DNA of 38,175 nucleotides, taken from NCBI GenBank assembly GCA_904397835.1, contig CAJFOV010000048.1, positions 1-38,175 of the forward strand, read 5' to 3'. The notes under the pieces are model-generated. The model made no database searches, was not told the origin of the DNA, and was given only the letters and a program-made list of their open reading frames with translations. Every line of letters starts with the position of its first letter. The stretch's first letter is position 1. Positions 1-7,093 of the stretch are shown here, piece after piece. This DNA comes from Candidatus Aristotella avistercoris. GTDB taxonomy: Bacteria > Bacillota > Clostridia > Oscillospirales > Ruminococcaceae. The position numbers and the translations under genes were made by a program.

Positions 1-1
1 G

Positions 2-388
2 ACCCCCAACGGGATCTCTGTTGCAAGTTTTTCTGTGGCAATCAACCGCAACTACTCCTCCAAGAGTGGGGAGCGGCAGACTGACTTTATCAACATTGTT
101 GCTTGGCGTCAAACGGCAGAATTTGTTTCCCGGTATTTCCACAAGGGCAACATGATTGCCCTGGATGGTTCCATCCAGACCCGGAATTACACCGACAAAA
201 ACGGAAACAAGCGCACCGCTTTTGAGGTGGTGGCGGAGAACGTCTCCTTCTGTGAGAGCAAGGCATCTCAAAATGCCGCTCCTCAGGAGGCAATGCCCTC
301 CCCCGCTTCTGCGCCAGCAGTATCCTATTCCAGCGGCAGTGTGGACGATTTTGCAGAACTGGATACGGACGACGATCTCCCGTTCTGA
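2..388 (+). CDS. ssb: Single-stranded DNA-binding protein, 5'-truncated by the window edge
   Basis: Binds and protects single-stranded DNA in replication, recombination and repair. The reading frame is open from base 2, so the 5' end lies outside the window and about 128 codons are seen. The visible part covers most of the OB fold, including the motif INIVAWRQTAEFV and a strand with KGNMIALDGSIQTR. A low-complexity Ser/Pro/Ala linker follows, and the protein ends in the acidic tip DTDDDLPF, the protein-docking tail typical of bacterial SSB. The GTG at 35 is internal and not the true start. The gene lies 63 bases upstream of rpsR, the standard rpsF-ssb-rpsR order, so rpsF should lie just left of the window. 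Confidence 0.96.
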   Translation, partial: TPNGISVASFSVAINRNYSSKSGERQTDFINIVAWRQTAEFVSRYFHKGNMIALDGSIQTRNYTDKNGNKRTAFEVVAENVSFCESKASQNAAPQEAMPSPASAPAVSYSSGSVDDFAELDTDDDLPF

Positions 389-432
389 TCAGTTGAACGA
401 ACTTCGAGGGGGTAGCCCCCTCCATCCATTCC

Positions 433-442
433 AAAAAGGAGG
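433..442 (+). promoter_or_regulatory. Strong ribosome-binding site of rpsR
   Basis: AAAAAGGAGG lies 9 bases before the ATG at 452. It fixes the rpsR start and explains efficient translation of a ribosomal protein from the shared ssb message. Confidence 0.8.
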
Positions 443-451
443 TTTGCCATT

Positions 452-691
452 ATGGAGAGAAATGATAGAGGCCGCGGCAGAAAAGGCAGAAAAAAAGTTT
501 GTGCCTTCTGCGTGGATCGCGTTGAGAAGATCGACTACAAGGATGTACCCCGCCTGAGAAGATACATCAGCGAGAGAGCAAAGATTGTTCCCCGCCGTGT
601 CACTGGCACCTGCGCCCGCCATCAGCGGGAGTTGACGGTTGCCATCAAGCGCGCCCGCCATCTGGCTCTGCTGCCCTACACCAGCGACTAA
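452..691 (+). CDS. rpsR: 30S ribosomal protein S18, zinc-ribbon-type variant
   Basis: Small basic protein of the 30S platform that binds 16S rRNA together with S6. It has 79 residues, the usual size. The core [19 protein letters not shown] and the C-terminal [10 protein letters not shown] are family hallmarks. It keeps a CAFC pair near residue 17 and a later CARH, so this is the cysteine-containing (probably Zn-binding) S18 form rather than the cysteine-free paralogue induced under zinc limitation. It is the last gene of the rpsF-ssb-rpsR operon and is followed at once by a strong terminator. Confidence 0.97.
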   Translation: MERNDRGRGRKGRKKVCAFCVDRVEKIDYKDVPRLRRYISERAKIVPRRVTGTCARHQRELTVAIKRARHLALLPYTSD

Positions 692-707
692 TTGCGCTGT
701 CAAAGAG

Positions 708-742
708 ACGGTATGCCCCATAGGGGCATACCGTTTTTGTTT
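708..742 (+). terminator. Rho-independent terminator of the ssb-rpsR operon
   Basis: Perfect 12-bp arms at 708-719 and 723-734 with a 3-nt loop, followed by TTTTGTTTTA. It starts 16 bases after the rpsR stop. Confidence 0.93.
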
Positions 743-757
743 TATTCTCTTTCTCTA

Positions 758-1063
758 TCAGTGAAGCAACCTGGGGATGGATGGAATTGGGAAGTAACCC
801 CAGAACCAAAAAATTGTGCCCTCAAGCAGTGTGATCAGGGCAAAGACTGCAGCACAGGCCCACCAATTGGGCAGTTTATTTTTGAGTGTTTTCCAATACA
901 TAGAAATCAGATATATCCGGCAGGCAAAAACTACAATGAAGAGCGGATTGGTACGCCAAGAGAGGAGGAAACACTCCAACCCATAGCTTACCACCAGGTA
1001 ATAAATGCTGTCCAACAGCAGTGCTGCAAAACCGGAATGCTGTCTCCCCTTTTTAGTGTCCAT
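758..1063 (-). CDS. Small hypothetical membrane protein (101 aa)
   Basis: I do not recognise a family. The start at 1063 is chosen because GGGGAG sits 6 bases upstream; a longer frame to 1225 has no ribosome-binding site and would run through the promoter. The N-terminus is basic (MDTKKGRQ). Two or three hydrophobic stretches follow, roughly residues 9-28, 33-48 and 62-85, containing LLLDSIYYLVV, NPLFIVVFACRIYLI and WWACAAVFALITLLEG. A short polar tail ends the protein. It is convergent with rpsR and divergent from the FAD oxidoreductase gene. The terminator after rpsR lies just beyond its stop and may serve both strands. It is probably a real gene because promoter, ribosome-binding site and frame agree; function unknown. 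Confidence 0.6.
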   Translation of the reverse strand: MDTKKGRQHSGFAALLLDSIYYLVVSYGLECFLLSWRTNPLFIVVFACRIYLISMYWKTLKNKLPNWWACAAVFALITLLEGTIFWFWGYFPIPSIPRLLH

Positions 1064-1090
1064 GCAATCTCCCCCAAAGTTGGTTGTTTT

Positions 1091-1119
1091 AGTATAACAC
1101 ATCGAAAAGTTTTTGGGAA
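1091..1119 (-). promoter_or_regulatory. Promoter of the small membrane protein
   Basis: On the minus strand, -35 TTCCCA (1114-1119), a 17-bp spacer and -10 TATACT (1091-1096). The start point would be about 20 bases upstream of the GTG-free leader that ends at the ATG at 1063. Confidence 0.6.
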
Positions 1120-1206
1120 GAATCCTGGAGAAGTGTGATTCCCCAATACTCCGTTTTTCGTGAGGCCTTGATATCGAAAAGAATTTGCCAAAACATCCCG
1201 TTCGAT

Positions 1207-1235
1207 TTGACAAATCATGCAGCACATGGTAGTCT
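1207..1235 (+). promoter_or_regulatory. Promoter of the FAD oxidoreductase
   Basis: Consensus -35 TTGACA (1207-1212), 17-bp spacer, and -10 TAGTCT (1230-1235) preceded by an extended TGG. The leader of about 70 nt carries an imperfect inverted repeat, CCCCAC at 1260-1265 and GTGGGG at 1281-1286, that could be an operator or a short hairpin. Confidence 0.6.
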
Positions 1236-1311
1236 AATTCTGGTTAATATTTGATCGAACCCCACTGTTTCCTGGAAGGGGTGGGGTAAAATATGGAAAA
1301 GAGGAGATTTT

Positions 1312-2547
1312 GTGGAACAGACCTATTGTGAAAAACAGACTTTGCCCGTTCTAGGGCAGACGGACGTGGTTGTGTTGGGCGGTGGCCCCTCTGGTGTGGT
1401 AACTGCGCTGGCGGCGGCCCGCCACGGCGCAAAAGTGGTTTTGATCGAGAAGAACTCCATCCTTGGCGGCCTTGCAACAGCAGGACATGTGTGCCTCTTT
1501 GAGCCCCTCTGTGACGGATATGGTCGCCAGGTCACCAGCGGCATGGTGGAGGAGATGTTCTTCCGTTCCATCCAGTACAGCTATAACACCCTGCCGGAGC
1601 GTTGGACCAAGGGTAAAATTGAAAAAAGCAACGAGATCGACACCAAGGAGTATATGGGGGGACAGGGCCGGTTTGCCACCCTGTTCAACATTCCCGCCTT
1701 CATGCTGGCCATGGAGGAGTCTCTGCAGGAGGCCGGCGTGGAAATCTGGTACGACACCCTCTTCTGTCAGCCTATCATGGAGGGAGAGGTCTGCCAGGGT
1801 GTCATTGTAGAGAACGCCTCTGGCCGCTCGGTGCTGGCCTGCCAGCAGCTCATTGACGCCACTGGCGCCTGCCTGGCATTCCATCGCGCAGGAGCGGACT
1901 GTGCCACCTACAAAAACCGCTTCACCTTTGAGTGCATGGACACCAACTTCCAGCGGATGCAGGCTGCCATTGATTCCGGCAACATGCAGAAAGCCATCTT
2001 CTGGCGCATCCTGGGCTGGAACCCGGTGGTCAGCGACCCCAACCAGGCCCATGAATTTGAAGGTTTGACCGCCCAGGATATCAATGAGTACCTCTATCTG
2101 AGCCACAAGGTTGCCCTGGATTTCCTCAAGGAGCAGGATTCCAGCTATGCCATCCTCTCCATGCCCACCATGGCGCAGATCCGCATGATTCGCCGCATCA
2201 AGGGCCTGTATGAGATGAAGCCTGAGGATGTGTTCCAGACCATGGAGGACTCCATTGGATGCGTTAGCGACTGGCGCAAGCCAGGGCCGGTCTATGAGGT
2301 GCCCTACCGCAGCCTCTTTGTCAAAGAGTTTTCCAACATGGCAGCTGTGGGCCGTAACCTGTCCGCCCAGGACGACACCTGGGATATCATGCGCTGCTAC
2401 CCCGGCGCCATGACCACTGGCCAGGCCGCTGGCACCGCTGCAGCAATGGCTGTCAAACAGGGAATCGGTCTGCGGGATCTGCCTGTTGCTCAGCTGCAGG
2501 ATGCCCTGCAAAAGGACGGGGTCATTCTGCATATCCCACAGAAATAG
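1312..2547 (+). CDS. FAD-dependent oxidoreductase (FAD_oxidored, PF12831-like)
   Basis: Flavoprotein of unknown substrate. A Rossmann dinucleotide-binding motif occurs at residues 17-35 (DVVVLGGGPSGVVTALAAAR), followed by an acidic strand end (LIEKNSILGGLATAG) that should contact the FAD ribose. A second FAD-contact motif lies near the C-terminus (AAVGRNLSAQDD and the GQAAGTAAAMAV helix), as in PF12831 and fumarate-reductase-like flavoproteins. Length 411 aa fits. The start is a GTG at 1312, with GAGGAG at 1301-1306. There is no signal peptide or membrane segment, so it is cytoplasmic. It is monocistronic, between its own promoter and a terminator. PF12831 proteins act on varied substrates including sugars and steroids; nothing nearby identifies this one. 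Confidence 0.85.
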   Translation: MEQTYCEKQTLPVLGQTDVVVLGGGPSGVVTALAAARHGAKVVLIEKNSILGGLATAGHVCLFEPLCDGYGRQVTSGMVEEMFFRSIQYSYNTLPERWTKGKIEKSNEIDTKEYMGGQGRFATLFNIPAFMLAMEESLQEAGVEIWYDTLFCQPIMEGEVCQGVIVENASGRSVLACQQLIDATGACLAFHRAGADCATYKNRFTFECMDTNFQRMQAAIDSGNMQKAIFWRILGWNPVVSDPNQAHEFEGLTAQDINEYLYLSHKVALDFLKEQDSSYAILSMPTMAQIRMIRRIKGLYEMKPEDVFQTMEDSIGCVSDWRKPGPVYEVPYRSLFVKEFSNMAAVGRNLSAQDDTWDIMRCYPGAMTTGQAAGTAAAMAVKQGIGLRDLPVAQLQDALQKDGVILHIPQK

Positions 2548-2595
2548 TCCTACTGGCACCAGGCCGATTGGTAGTTGCCCGTTTCTTTATCAAAC

Positions 2596-2644
2596 GATTC
2601 CTCGCCCCAGCTGATCCTGCGGCGAGGAATCTATTTTTTGTTTT
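2596..2644 (+). terminator. Rho-independent terminator after the FAD oxidoreductase
   Basis: Perfect 11-bp arms GATTCCTCGCC (2596-2606) and GGCGAGGAATC (2621-2631), then TATTTTTTGTTTT. It insulates the next promoter. Confidence 0.9.
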
Positions 2645-2668
2645 CACAGGATATTGCCCTCTCCCCCC

Positions 2669-2697
2669 TTGACCGGACAGGGAAATGGATGTATACT
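2669..2697 (+). promoter_or_regulatory. Promoter of the DUF3793-flavodoxin operon
   Basis: -35 TTGACC (2669-2674), exactly 17 bp, -10 TATACT (2692-2697). Predicted start is near 2704, inside the palindrome that begins at the -10 box. Confidence 0.8.
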
Positions 2698-2732
2698 TTG
2701 GACAAGTTAGCTATAACTAACTTGTCCAAAGT
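2695..2732 (+). promoter_or_regulatory. 38-bp palindromic operator over the transcription start (DtxR/MntR-like box)
   Basis: Sixteen-bp perfect arms (2695-2710 and 2717-2732) separated by CTATAA. The core AGTTAG-N6-CTAACT has the TTAG/CTAA symmetry of boxes bound by DtxR/IdeR/MntR-family metal-dependent repressors. It overlaps the -10 end and the predicted +1, an ideal position for repression. The downstream flavodoxin supports iron control by inference. The same sequence would also fold as a stable hairpin at the 5' end of the mRNA. Confidence 0.6.
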
Positions 2733-2753
2733 TTTCTCTTCCCTATTAAAAAA

Positions 2754-2852
2754 GATTTCCCGGCCCTCTCTCCCACGACACCGGAGGGCCGTGGGATCTC
2801 ACCATGAGTTTCCTTGGATCCGCTGCCCAGTCCAGGATTGTCTCTGGACTGG
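2754..2852 (+). other. Structured 5' leader of the DUF3793 mRNA
   Basis: Between the operator and the first gene lie about 150 untranslated bases. One imperfect hairpin pairs 2754-2768 with 2784-2798. An alternative arm TCCCACG (2771-2777) can pair with CGTGGGA (2790-2796), competing with it. A second, perfect 9-bp hairpin is CCAGTCCAG (2827-2835) with CTGGACTGG (2844-2852), 17 bases before the ribosome-binding site. No poly-U tract follows, so these are not terminators. I recognise no known riboswitch class. Confidence 0.45.
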
Positions 2853-2883
2853 CCACCGTCCCCTTTTGAAAGGAGATCTGTGT

Positions 2884-3435
2884 ATGCTGCTGGAAAAATA
2901 CCTCATACAGCACTGTGCCCCTACGTTGGCCAATCTGAAGACGGCCAGCCTCTTTTCCCTCAACATTGCACCTGAAGCTCTGGAGGAGCAGCTCTTGATC
3001 TGGAACCAACGGCTACAGCAAAAGGGCCTGTTTTTGATGCTGCTGACCCAACTGGCAGGCCGTTCTTTGGTCTATGTCTGTCGGACCTCCCACCTGAGGA
3101 AAGATTTAGGCCAGCCCCAGGTAGCTCATTTTCTTTCCCAGTACGGCTACACCGGTACGGATGTGGATCAGGCTCTCGCCCACCTCAGAGAGCGGCTGCA
3201 AGAACAAAGTTCCTTCCCCCATGAGATCGGTGTCTTTTTGGGGTATCCCCTGGGGGACGTGGTGGGATTTATCTGCAATGGTGGAAAGAACTGCAAATGT
3301 GAGGGGCCTTGGAAGGTCTATTGTAATGAGCGCCAGGCCCTTCACCAATTTGCCCGCCTGCAAAAATGCAGGGAGGTCTATACCAAACTTTGGCAGCAGG
3401 GACGCAGCATTTGGCAGCTCACTGTAGCTGCCTAA
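2884..3435 (+). CDS. DUF3793 family protein
   Basis: A 183-residue cytoplasmic protein of the DUF3793 family, function not established. The start at 2884 follows AAAGGAG (2869-2875) by 8 bases; the frame is open further upstream, but that stretch is the promoter and leader. Visible hallmarks are the N-terminal LAKY-like segment (EKYLIQHCAPTLANLK), an internal LGYPLGDVVGFI, and a short cysteine cluster around residues 135-150 (FICNGGKNCKCEG ... YC). It is followed 35 bases later by a flavodoxin gene. In my recollection DUF3793 and flavodoxin genes are often neighbours in Clostridia, and the shared palindromic operator suggests a joint role in metal- or iron-limited electron transfer. That role is inference. 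Confidence 0.85.
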   Translation: MLLEKYLIQHCAPTLANLKTASLFSLNIAPEALEEQLLIWNQRLQQKGLFLMLLTQLAGRSLVYVCRTSHLRKDLGQPQVAHFLSQYGYTGTDVDQALAHLRERLQEQSSFPHEIGVFLGYPLGDVVGFICNGGKNCKCEGPWKVYCNERQALHQFARLQKCREVYTKLWQQGRSIWQLTVAA

Positions 3436-3470
3436 GAATATAATCACTAGATAGAAATGAGGTTTTTTGA

Positions 3471-3893
3471 ATGCGCAAAATAGCAGTTGTGTATTGGAGT
3501 GGAACCGGCAACACCCAAATCATGGCCAATTTGGTCGCTGAAGGCGCCAAGGAGGCAGGGGCGCAGGTCACCTTGTTCACTGCCGCTGAATTTCAGGCAC
3601 AGCAGATGGATTCTTTTGACGCAGTCGCTTTTGGATGCCCATCCATGGGGGCGGAGCAGCTGGAGGAAACAGAATTTGAGCCCATGTTCACCAGTTGTGA
3701 GCACAAGCTCAGTGGCAAACAAATTGCTCTATTTGGATCCTACGGCTGGGGTGATGGGGCATGGATGCGCGCCTGGGAGGAGACCTGCCGCAGCGATGGC
3801 GCAGATCTTGTCTGTGAGAGCGTCATCTGCAACGAGGCCCCAGACACCTTGGAGCAGGAGGCCTGTAAGGCCATGGGACGAGCCTTGGTTTAG
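3471..3893 (+). CDS. Flavodoxin
   Basis: Short-chain FMN electron carrier that replaces ferredoxin, typically under iron limitation. Length 140 aa. The FMN phosphate loop is SGTGNTQIMA at residues 10-19; a GCPSMGAEQLEE segment corresponds to the 50s/60s FMN loop, and LFGSYGWGDGAWM near residue 85 supplies the second isoalloxazine-flanking loop. The ribosome-binding site is weak (TGAGG). It appears to be second in an operon with DUF3793 and so under the same palindromic operator. Confidence 0.93.
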   Translation: MRKIAVVYWSGTGNTQIMANLVAEGAKEAGAQVTLFTAAEFQAQQMDSFDAVAFGCPSMGAEQLEETEFEPMFTSCEHKLSGKQIALFGSYGWGDGAWMRAWEETCRSDGADLVCESVICNEAPDTLEQEACKAMGRALV

Positions 3894-3920
3894 ACACTCT
3901 ATTTTACTTCAAATTACGGG

Positions 3921-3981
3921 AATGGAAACGACAGCGGCTCCCACATCTCAGCCAGAGAGCGATGGGCGCCGCTGTTCCATT
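3921..3981 (+). terminator. Imperfect hairpin downstream of flavodoxin, possible terminator
   Basis: AATGGAA (3921-3927) and CAGCGGC (3932-3938) pair with GCCGCTG (3968-3974) and TTCCATT (3975-3981), leaving a 4-nt bulge, followed by GTTCTTT. The rest of 3894-4112 shows no gene. Confidence 0.4.
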
Positions 3982-4112
3982 GTTCTTTGGAACATCTGCC
4001 GTCACCTTTGCTGGCTGATATTCCAAATTTCATCTGTTATTTGAATTATCAGACATTCGGCACAGAGAACGTTGCAACATTTTGTGGAATCGCCTTTTCG
4101 GGGCTCTTAATA

Positions 4113-4121
4113 TGTTATAAT
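4113..4121 (+). promoter_or_regulatory. Extended -10 promoter of the CPBP protease gene
   Basis: TGTTATAAT: a consensus -10 TATAAT (4116-4121) preceded by the extended TG element. No good -35 is seen, as is usual for extended -10 promoters. The leader is about 90 nt. Confidence 0.55.
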
Positions 4122-4217
4122 AACCTCATGATAACCTCACGGCGTTAGCCAATGCAAAAACAACGTTTTTCCATCTTCTATGTCCACTGTCCCTGGATTT
4201 CAAGGAGGAAAGAGCCC

Positions 4218-4934
4218 ATGAAAAATGTTCTGATTCCCCGCCACGCCACAAAATATACTGTAGGAACGGTGGCCTTGGCCACCCTGCTCTGCTGTGCCTA
4301 CTATCTGTGCAGCCAGGTACTGGCCCTCTCCTACTGGTGGGCAGCTCTGGCCAAGGTGACGCTCTTCTCCGCCCTCCCCCTCTGGAGCCTGCTGCACCAA
4401 AAGGGAACGCCAGGACTGCGGCCCTTCTTCTCCCTGCGTACCAGCTGCAAGGGGTTGGCGCTGGGCCTAATCTTCGGCCTGCTGGCGGCAGGGATCATCT
4501 TGGCAGGATTTGTTCTTGTGGGGCCCCTGCTGGATCAAGGCGCCATTGTCCAGGCCATTGTACAGACTGCCGGCGTCAACCGGTACACCTATCCCCTGCT
4601 GGCTCTCTATGTCTCCTTCGGGAACTCCTTTTTGGAGGAGTTTTTCTTCCGCGGCTTTCTGTTTCTCTCCCTACGGGAAGAAATTGGAGCGATCCCTGCA
4701 CATGGAATCTCGGCGGGGCTCTTCTCCCTGTACCACATGAGCATGCTTGGCATCGCCCTCTCCCCCCTACTGGTGGCAGGGATGCTCCTGGCACTGTTTG
4801 TGGCAGGGCTGTTTTTTAACGTTCTGGACAGCCGCTCCGGCAACCTTCTGAACGCTTGGCTGGTGCACATTCTGGCGGATCTGGCCATTACAGGAATCGG
4901 ATGCTATCTCTTTTGGTCGGCGCCACCCTTCTAA
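4218..4934 (+). CDS. CPBP family intramembrane glutamic endopeptidase
   Basis: Polytopic membrane protein of the CAAX protease and bacteriocin-processing (Abi) family. The start at 4218 follows AAGGAGG (4202-4208); an earlier in-frame ATG lacks one. It has 238 residues with about seven hydrophobic segments. The first family motif EExxxR is present as E140-E141-FFF-R145, followed by FRGFLF. Motif 2 (a histidine in SLYHMS) and a C-terminal NAWLVHILAD histidine complete the presumed metal or general-base set. Substrate unknown; bacterial members have been linked to bacteriocin immunity and peptide maturation, but no peptide gene is seen nearby. It is monocistronic. Confidence 0.88.
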   Translation: MKNVLIPRHATKYTVGTVALATLLCCAYYLCSQVLALSYWWAALAKVTLFSALPLWSLLHQKGTPGLRPFFSLRTSCKGLALGLIFGLLAAGIILAGFVLVGPLLDQGAIVQAIVQTAGVNRYTYPLLALYVSFGNSFLEEFFFRGFLFLSLREEIGAIPAHGISAGLFSLYHMSMLGIALSPLLVAGMLLALFVAGLFFNVLDSRSGNLLNAWLVHILADLAITGIGCYLFWSAPPF

Positions 4935-4950
4935 AAAACAGATAAAATAG

Positions 4951-4993
4951 AAAAGAGAAGGTCCAGGGACAATGTCCCTGGACCTTCTCTTTT
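4951..4993. terminator. Bidirectional terminator between convergent genes
   Basis: A perfect 20-bp stem (4951-4970 with 4974-4993) and 3-nt loop. The arms end in AAAA and TTTT, so it works in both directions, for the CPBP gene and the superoxide reductase gene. Confidence 0.93.
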
Positions 4994-5014
4994 GGATGTT
5001 AAAGACAGGTTGCC

Positions 5015-5401
5015 CTATACCTCACTCCGCCACAGGCCGTGGAGGTTACAGTAGGCGTAGACGCAATTGGGCTCCTCCCCCTGGGCCAGGGCAAAGTGCA
5101 CCACCGGCGCGCCCTCCGGGGACAGATACTTCAATGCCTGTCCGCAGCAGGTCTCCAGCACCACCCAGGGGATCCAGTGTTCCTCTGTCATGGGATGGTG
5201 GGTGCTGCCCACCTCCACCGTCACAGTCTGTCCCTGGCGGTGAACCACCGGAACATGCTTCTCCAAGGCGGCATCTCTGGTGTTGGGCTGCAGTTTCTCC
5301 ATGGGGATGTTGCAGCAGACCAGATGCCCTGGCCCCTGGGTATAGACGCTGACAATTTTCCCACAGCGGGGGCAGTGGTAAAGTTCCACATTCTGTTGCA
5401 T
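5015..5401 (-). CDS. dfx: Desulfoferrodoxin (superoxide reductase, two-centre type)
   Basis: Reduces superoxide to hydrogen peroxide (EC 1.15.1.2) without releasing oxygen; a cytoplasmic defence of anaerobes. Length 128 aa. The N-terminal desulforedoxin domain has its four Fe-binding cysteines (CPRC at residues 10-13 and CC at 29-30). The C-terminal SOR domain has the EKHVP loop with the catalytic Glu/Lys pair and first histidine, the THHPM and EEHWI histidines, and the C-terminal CNLHG, giving the Fe(His4)Cys centre. It lies 60 bases downstream of the MocR-type regulator on the same strand and may be co-transcribed with it; no convincing separate promoter is visible. Confidence 0.96.
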   Translation of the reverse strand: MQQNVELYHCPRCGKIVSVYTQGPGHLVCCNIPMEKLQPNTRDAALEKHVPVVHRQGQTVTVEVGSTHHPMTEEHWIPWVVLETCCGQALKYLSPEGAPVVHFALAQGEEPNCVYAYCNLHGLWRSEV

Positions 5402-5461
5402 GGTTTGGCACCTCTCTGTTCAGGATTTGGTCACCCTTATCCTGGACCAAAAGGGACTGAT

Positions 5462-6958
5462 TTATGCTGGGGTGCGTCCATTGCTATCTCTTTTTTCAGA
5501 GGAGGTAAGGTTCAAAGAGAGATCCATTGCGCCAGATGTCCCATGGGAGGGTTGTGATTCCTCTGCCTCTTCAATGGCTTGGGCCAGTCGGCGGACCACC
5601 TCCGGAATCCGCTCCTCATGGAGAGAGGAGTAGTTGACCACCATGATATGGGGCACCATGCAGACCTCCCCCTCACAGTGCTGGGTCAAAAATGCCACAC
5701 GGATGTTCTTCTGGGCGATGCGAGCAGCCAGTTCATTGTCACTGAGATGAGTTTTGATCCGCATGAGGAACTGGGTCCCCGCCTGCATGGTGTGAATCAC
5801 CACCCGATCTTTGAGGGAGGAGGCCTGGATTTCCCGCAGGAAGGTTTTCCGCAGGTTTTGATAGTAGTGGACCAGGCGGTTGATATGCCGCTCCAGATAG
5901 CCGCCATTGATGAACTTTTCCAAAGTGCGCTGCTCAAAGCTGGAGACGGTGCAGGAGTAGAAACTCAGGGTCTGAACATACCGTTCCATGAGGCTCTCCG
6001 GCAGCACAATGTAGCTGATACGGATGGAGGGGGTCAGGGTTTTGGAGAAGGTGTTCATGTAGATCACCCGGTCCTGCCGGTCCAGACTGAAGAGGGTTGG
6101 CAGGGGCCTGCCGCCCACCCGAAATTCACAATCAAAATCGTCCTCCACGATGTATCGATTCTTTCCCCCGCTACACCATTGGAGCAGCTCCTTACGGCGC
6201 TGCAGGGACATGGCAGCGCCCATGGGAAACTGGTTGGAGGGGGATACATGCACCACACTGGCCCCGCTCTCCTCCAGCAGGGGAATTTGGATCCCCTGGG
6301 CATCTACGCTGACATGCCGCCAGTTGAGGCCATAGCTGCGGTAGGCCCGGTCGATGATGCTGTAACCGGGGTCCTCCACGGCATAGATTTGATCCCGCCC
6401 CAATAGGCGGATGAGGCGGCCGTAGAGATACTCCACACCGGCGCCAATGATAATACAATCGGGGGAGATGTTCATGCCCCGCATCTGATACAGATATTCC
6501 GCAATGGAGATCCGCAGACCCTCAATGCCGTTAAAGGGAACCGTTTTCAGCAGGCTGGCATCCCTGGCGGTGAGGACCTCCCGCATGAGTTTGGCCCAGG
6601 TAGCATAGGGGAAAAACTCATAGGGGGTCTTGTTGGCACAGAGATCTGCAAAGTACTCATGGTCTGTATATTTGGTGACAAAGGGTTTGCGCTGGCTGCT
6701 CTGGGACCTCTCCCCAGTCTGTGGGGTCACAAAATAGCCCCGCTTTTCCTCGGAGAGAAGATATCCCTCCAGCAACAGCTGGGCATAGGCGTTTTCTACT
6801 GTGATGACACTGACCCCGAGATTTCGCGCCAGGGCCCGCTTGGAGGGGAGCTTCTCCCCCGGCTGGAGCTTCCCGCTCTCAATGTCCCTTTTGATACAGG
6901 TATATAGGTATTCATACAAATTGGCTTTGCCCCGTTCTTCCAAGTTGTAGGTGAGCAT
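5462..6958 (-). CDS. MocR-type transcriptional regulator (GntR HTH fused to fold-type I aminotransferase)
   Basis: A 498-residue PLP-dependent regulator. Residues about 12-80 form a GntR winged helix (KLPSKRALARNLGVSVITVENAYAQL). The rest is an aminotransferase-like domain with IEGLR, VEDPGYS (about 195), VSPSNQFPMG (about 239), YIVEDDFDCEF (about 270), and the PLP Schiff-base lysine K306 in NTFSKTLTPS. Such proteins activate or repress divergent genes in response to PLP or amino-type ligands. It is divergent from the short-chain dehydrogenase, and the 135-bp gap carries a nested palindrome, so that gene is the likely target. The effector is unknown; no vitamin B6 synthesis genes are adjacent. 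Confidence 0.92.
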   Translation of the reverse strand: MLTYNLEERGKANLYEYLYTCIKRDIESGKLQPGEKLPSKRALARNLGVSVITVENAYAQLLLEGYLLSEEKRGYFVTPQTGERSQSSQRKPFVTKYTDHEYFADLCANKTPYEFFPYATWAKLMREVLTARDASLLKTVPFNGIEGLRISIAEYLYQMRGMNISPDCIIIGAGVEYLYGRLIRLLGRDQIYAVEDPGYSIIDRAYRSYGLNWRHVSVDAQGIQIPLLEESGASVVHVSPSNQFPMGAAMSLQRRKELLQWCSGGKNRYIVEDDFDCEFRVGGRPLPTLFSLDRQDRVIYMNTFSKTLTPSIRISYIVLPESLMERYVQTLSFYSCTVSSFEQRTLEKFINGGYLERHINRLVHYYQNLRKTFLREIQASSLKDRVVIHTMQAGTQFLMRIKTHLSDNELAARIAQKNIRVAFLTQHCEGEVCMVPHIMVVNYSSLHEERIPEVVRRLAQAIEEAEESQPSHGTSGAMDLSLNLTSSEKRDSNGRTPA

Positions 6959-7007
6959 AGAGGTTCCCCCTGAAGCAATCTGGTCTTAAAAATTTCGAAT
7001 AAAATGG

Positions 7008-7040
7008 CTATTGTTATCATACCATAACTGGGTACAATAG
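7008..7040 (+). promoter_or_regulatory. Nested palindromic operator between the MocR and SDR genes
   Basis: Outer arms CTATTGT (7008-7014) and ACAATAG (7034-7040) enclose inner arms GTTAT (7013-7017) and ATAAC (7024-7028). The element covers the whole -35 to -10 region of the dehydrogenase promoter, so the adjacent MocR-type protein is the obvious candidate ligand (inference). Confidence 0.5.
7011..7038 (+). promoter_or_regulatory. Promoter of the short-chain dehydrogenase
   Basis: -35 TTGTTA (7011-7016), 16-bp spacer, -10 TACAAT (7033-7038); a leader of about 50 nt ends in GGAGG before the ATG at 7094. Confidence 0.65.
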
Positions 7041-7093
7041 GACTAGGGCCTGAACGATCTTGTGAAAAGGCCCAAAGAAATGGAGGATATCCC

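Noticed and set aside
1351-2559. Long open frame on the minus strand opposite the FAD oxidoreductase (402 codons)
   Set aside because: No ribosome-binding site, no recognisable motifs, and it mirrors a well-supported gene; GC-rich codon use keeps antisense frames open.
4951-4993. Perfect 20-bp inverted repeat as a possible mobile-element end
   Set aside because: It lies between convergent gene ends and is flanked by AAAA/TTTT, so a bidirectional terminator explains it; no transposase or duplication is present.
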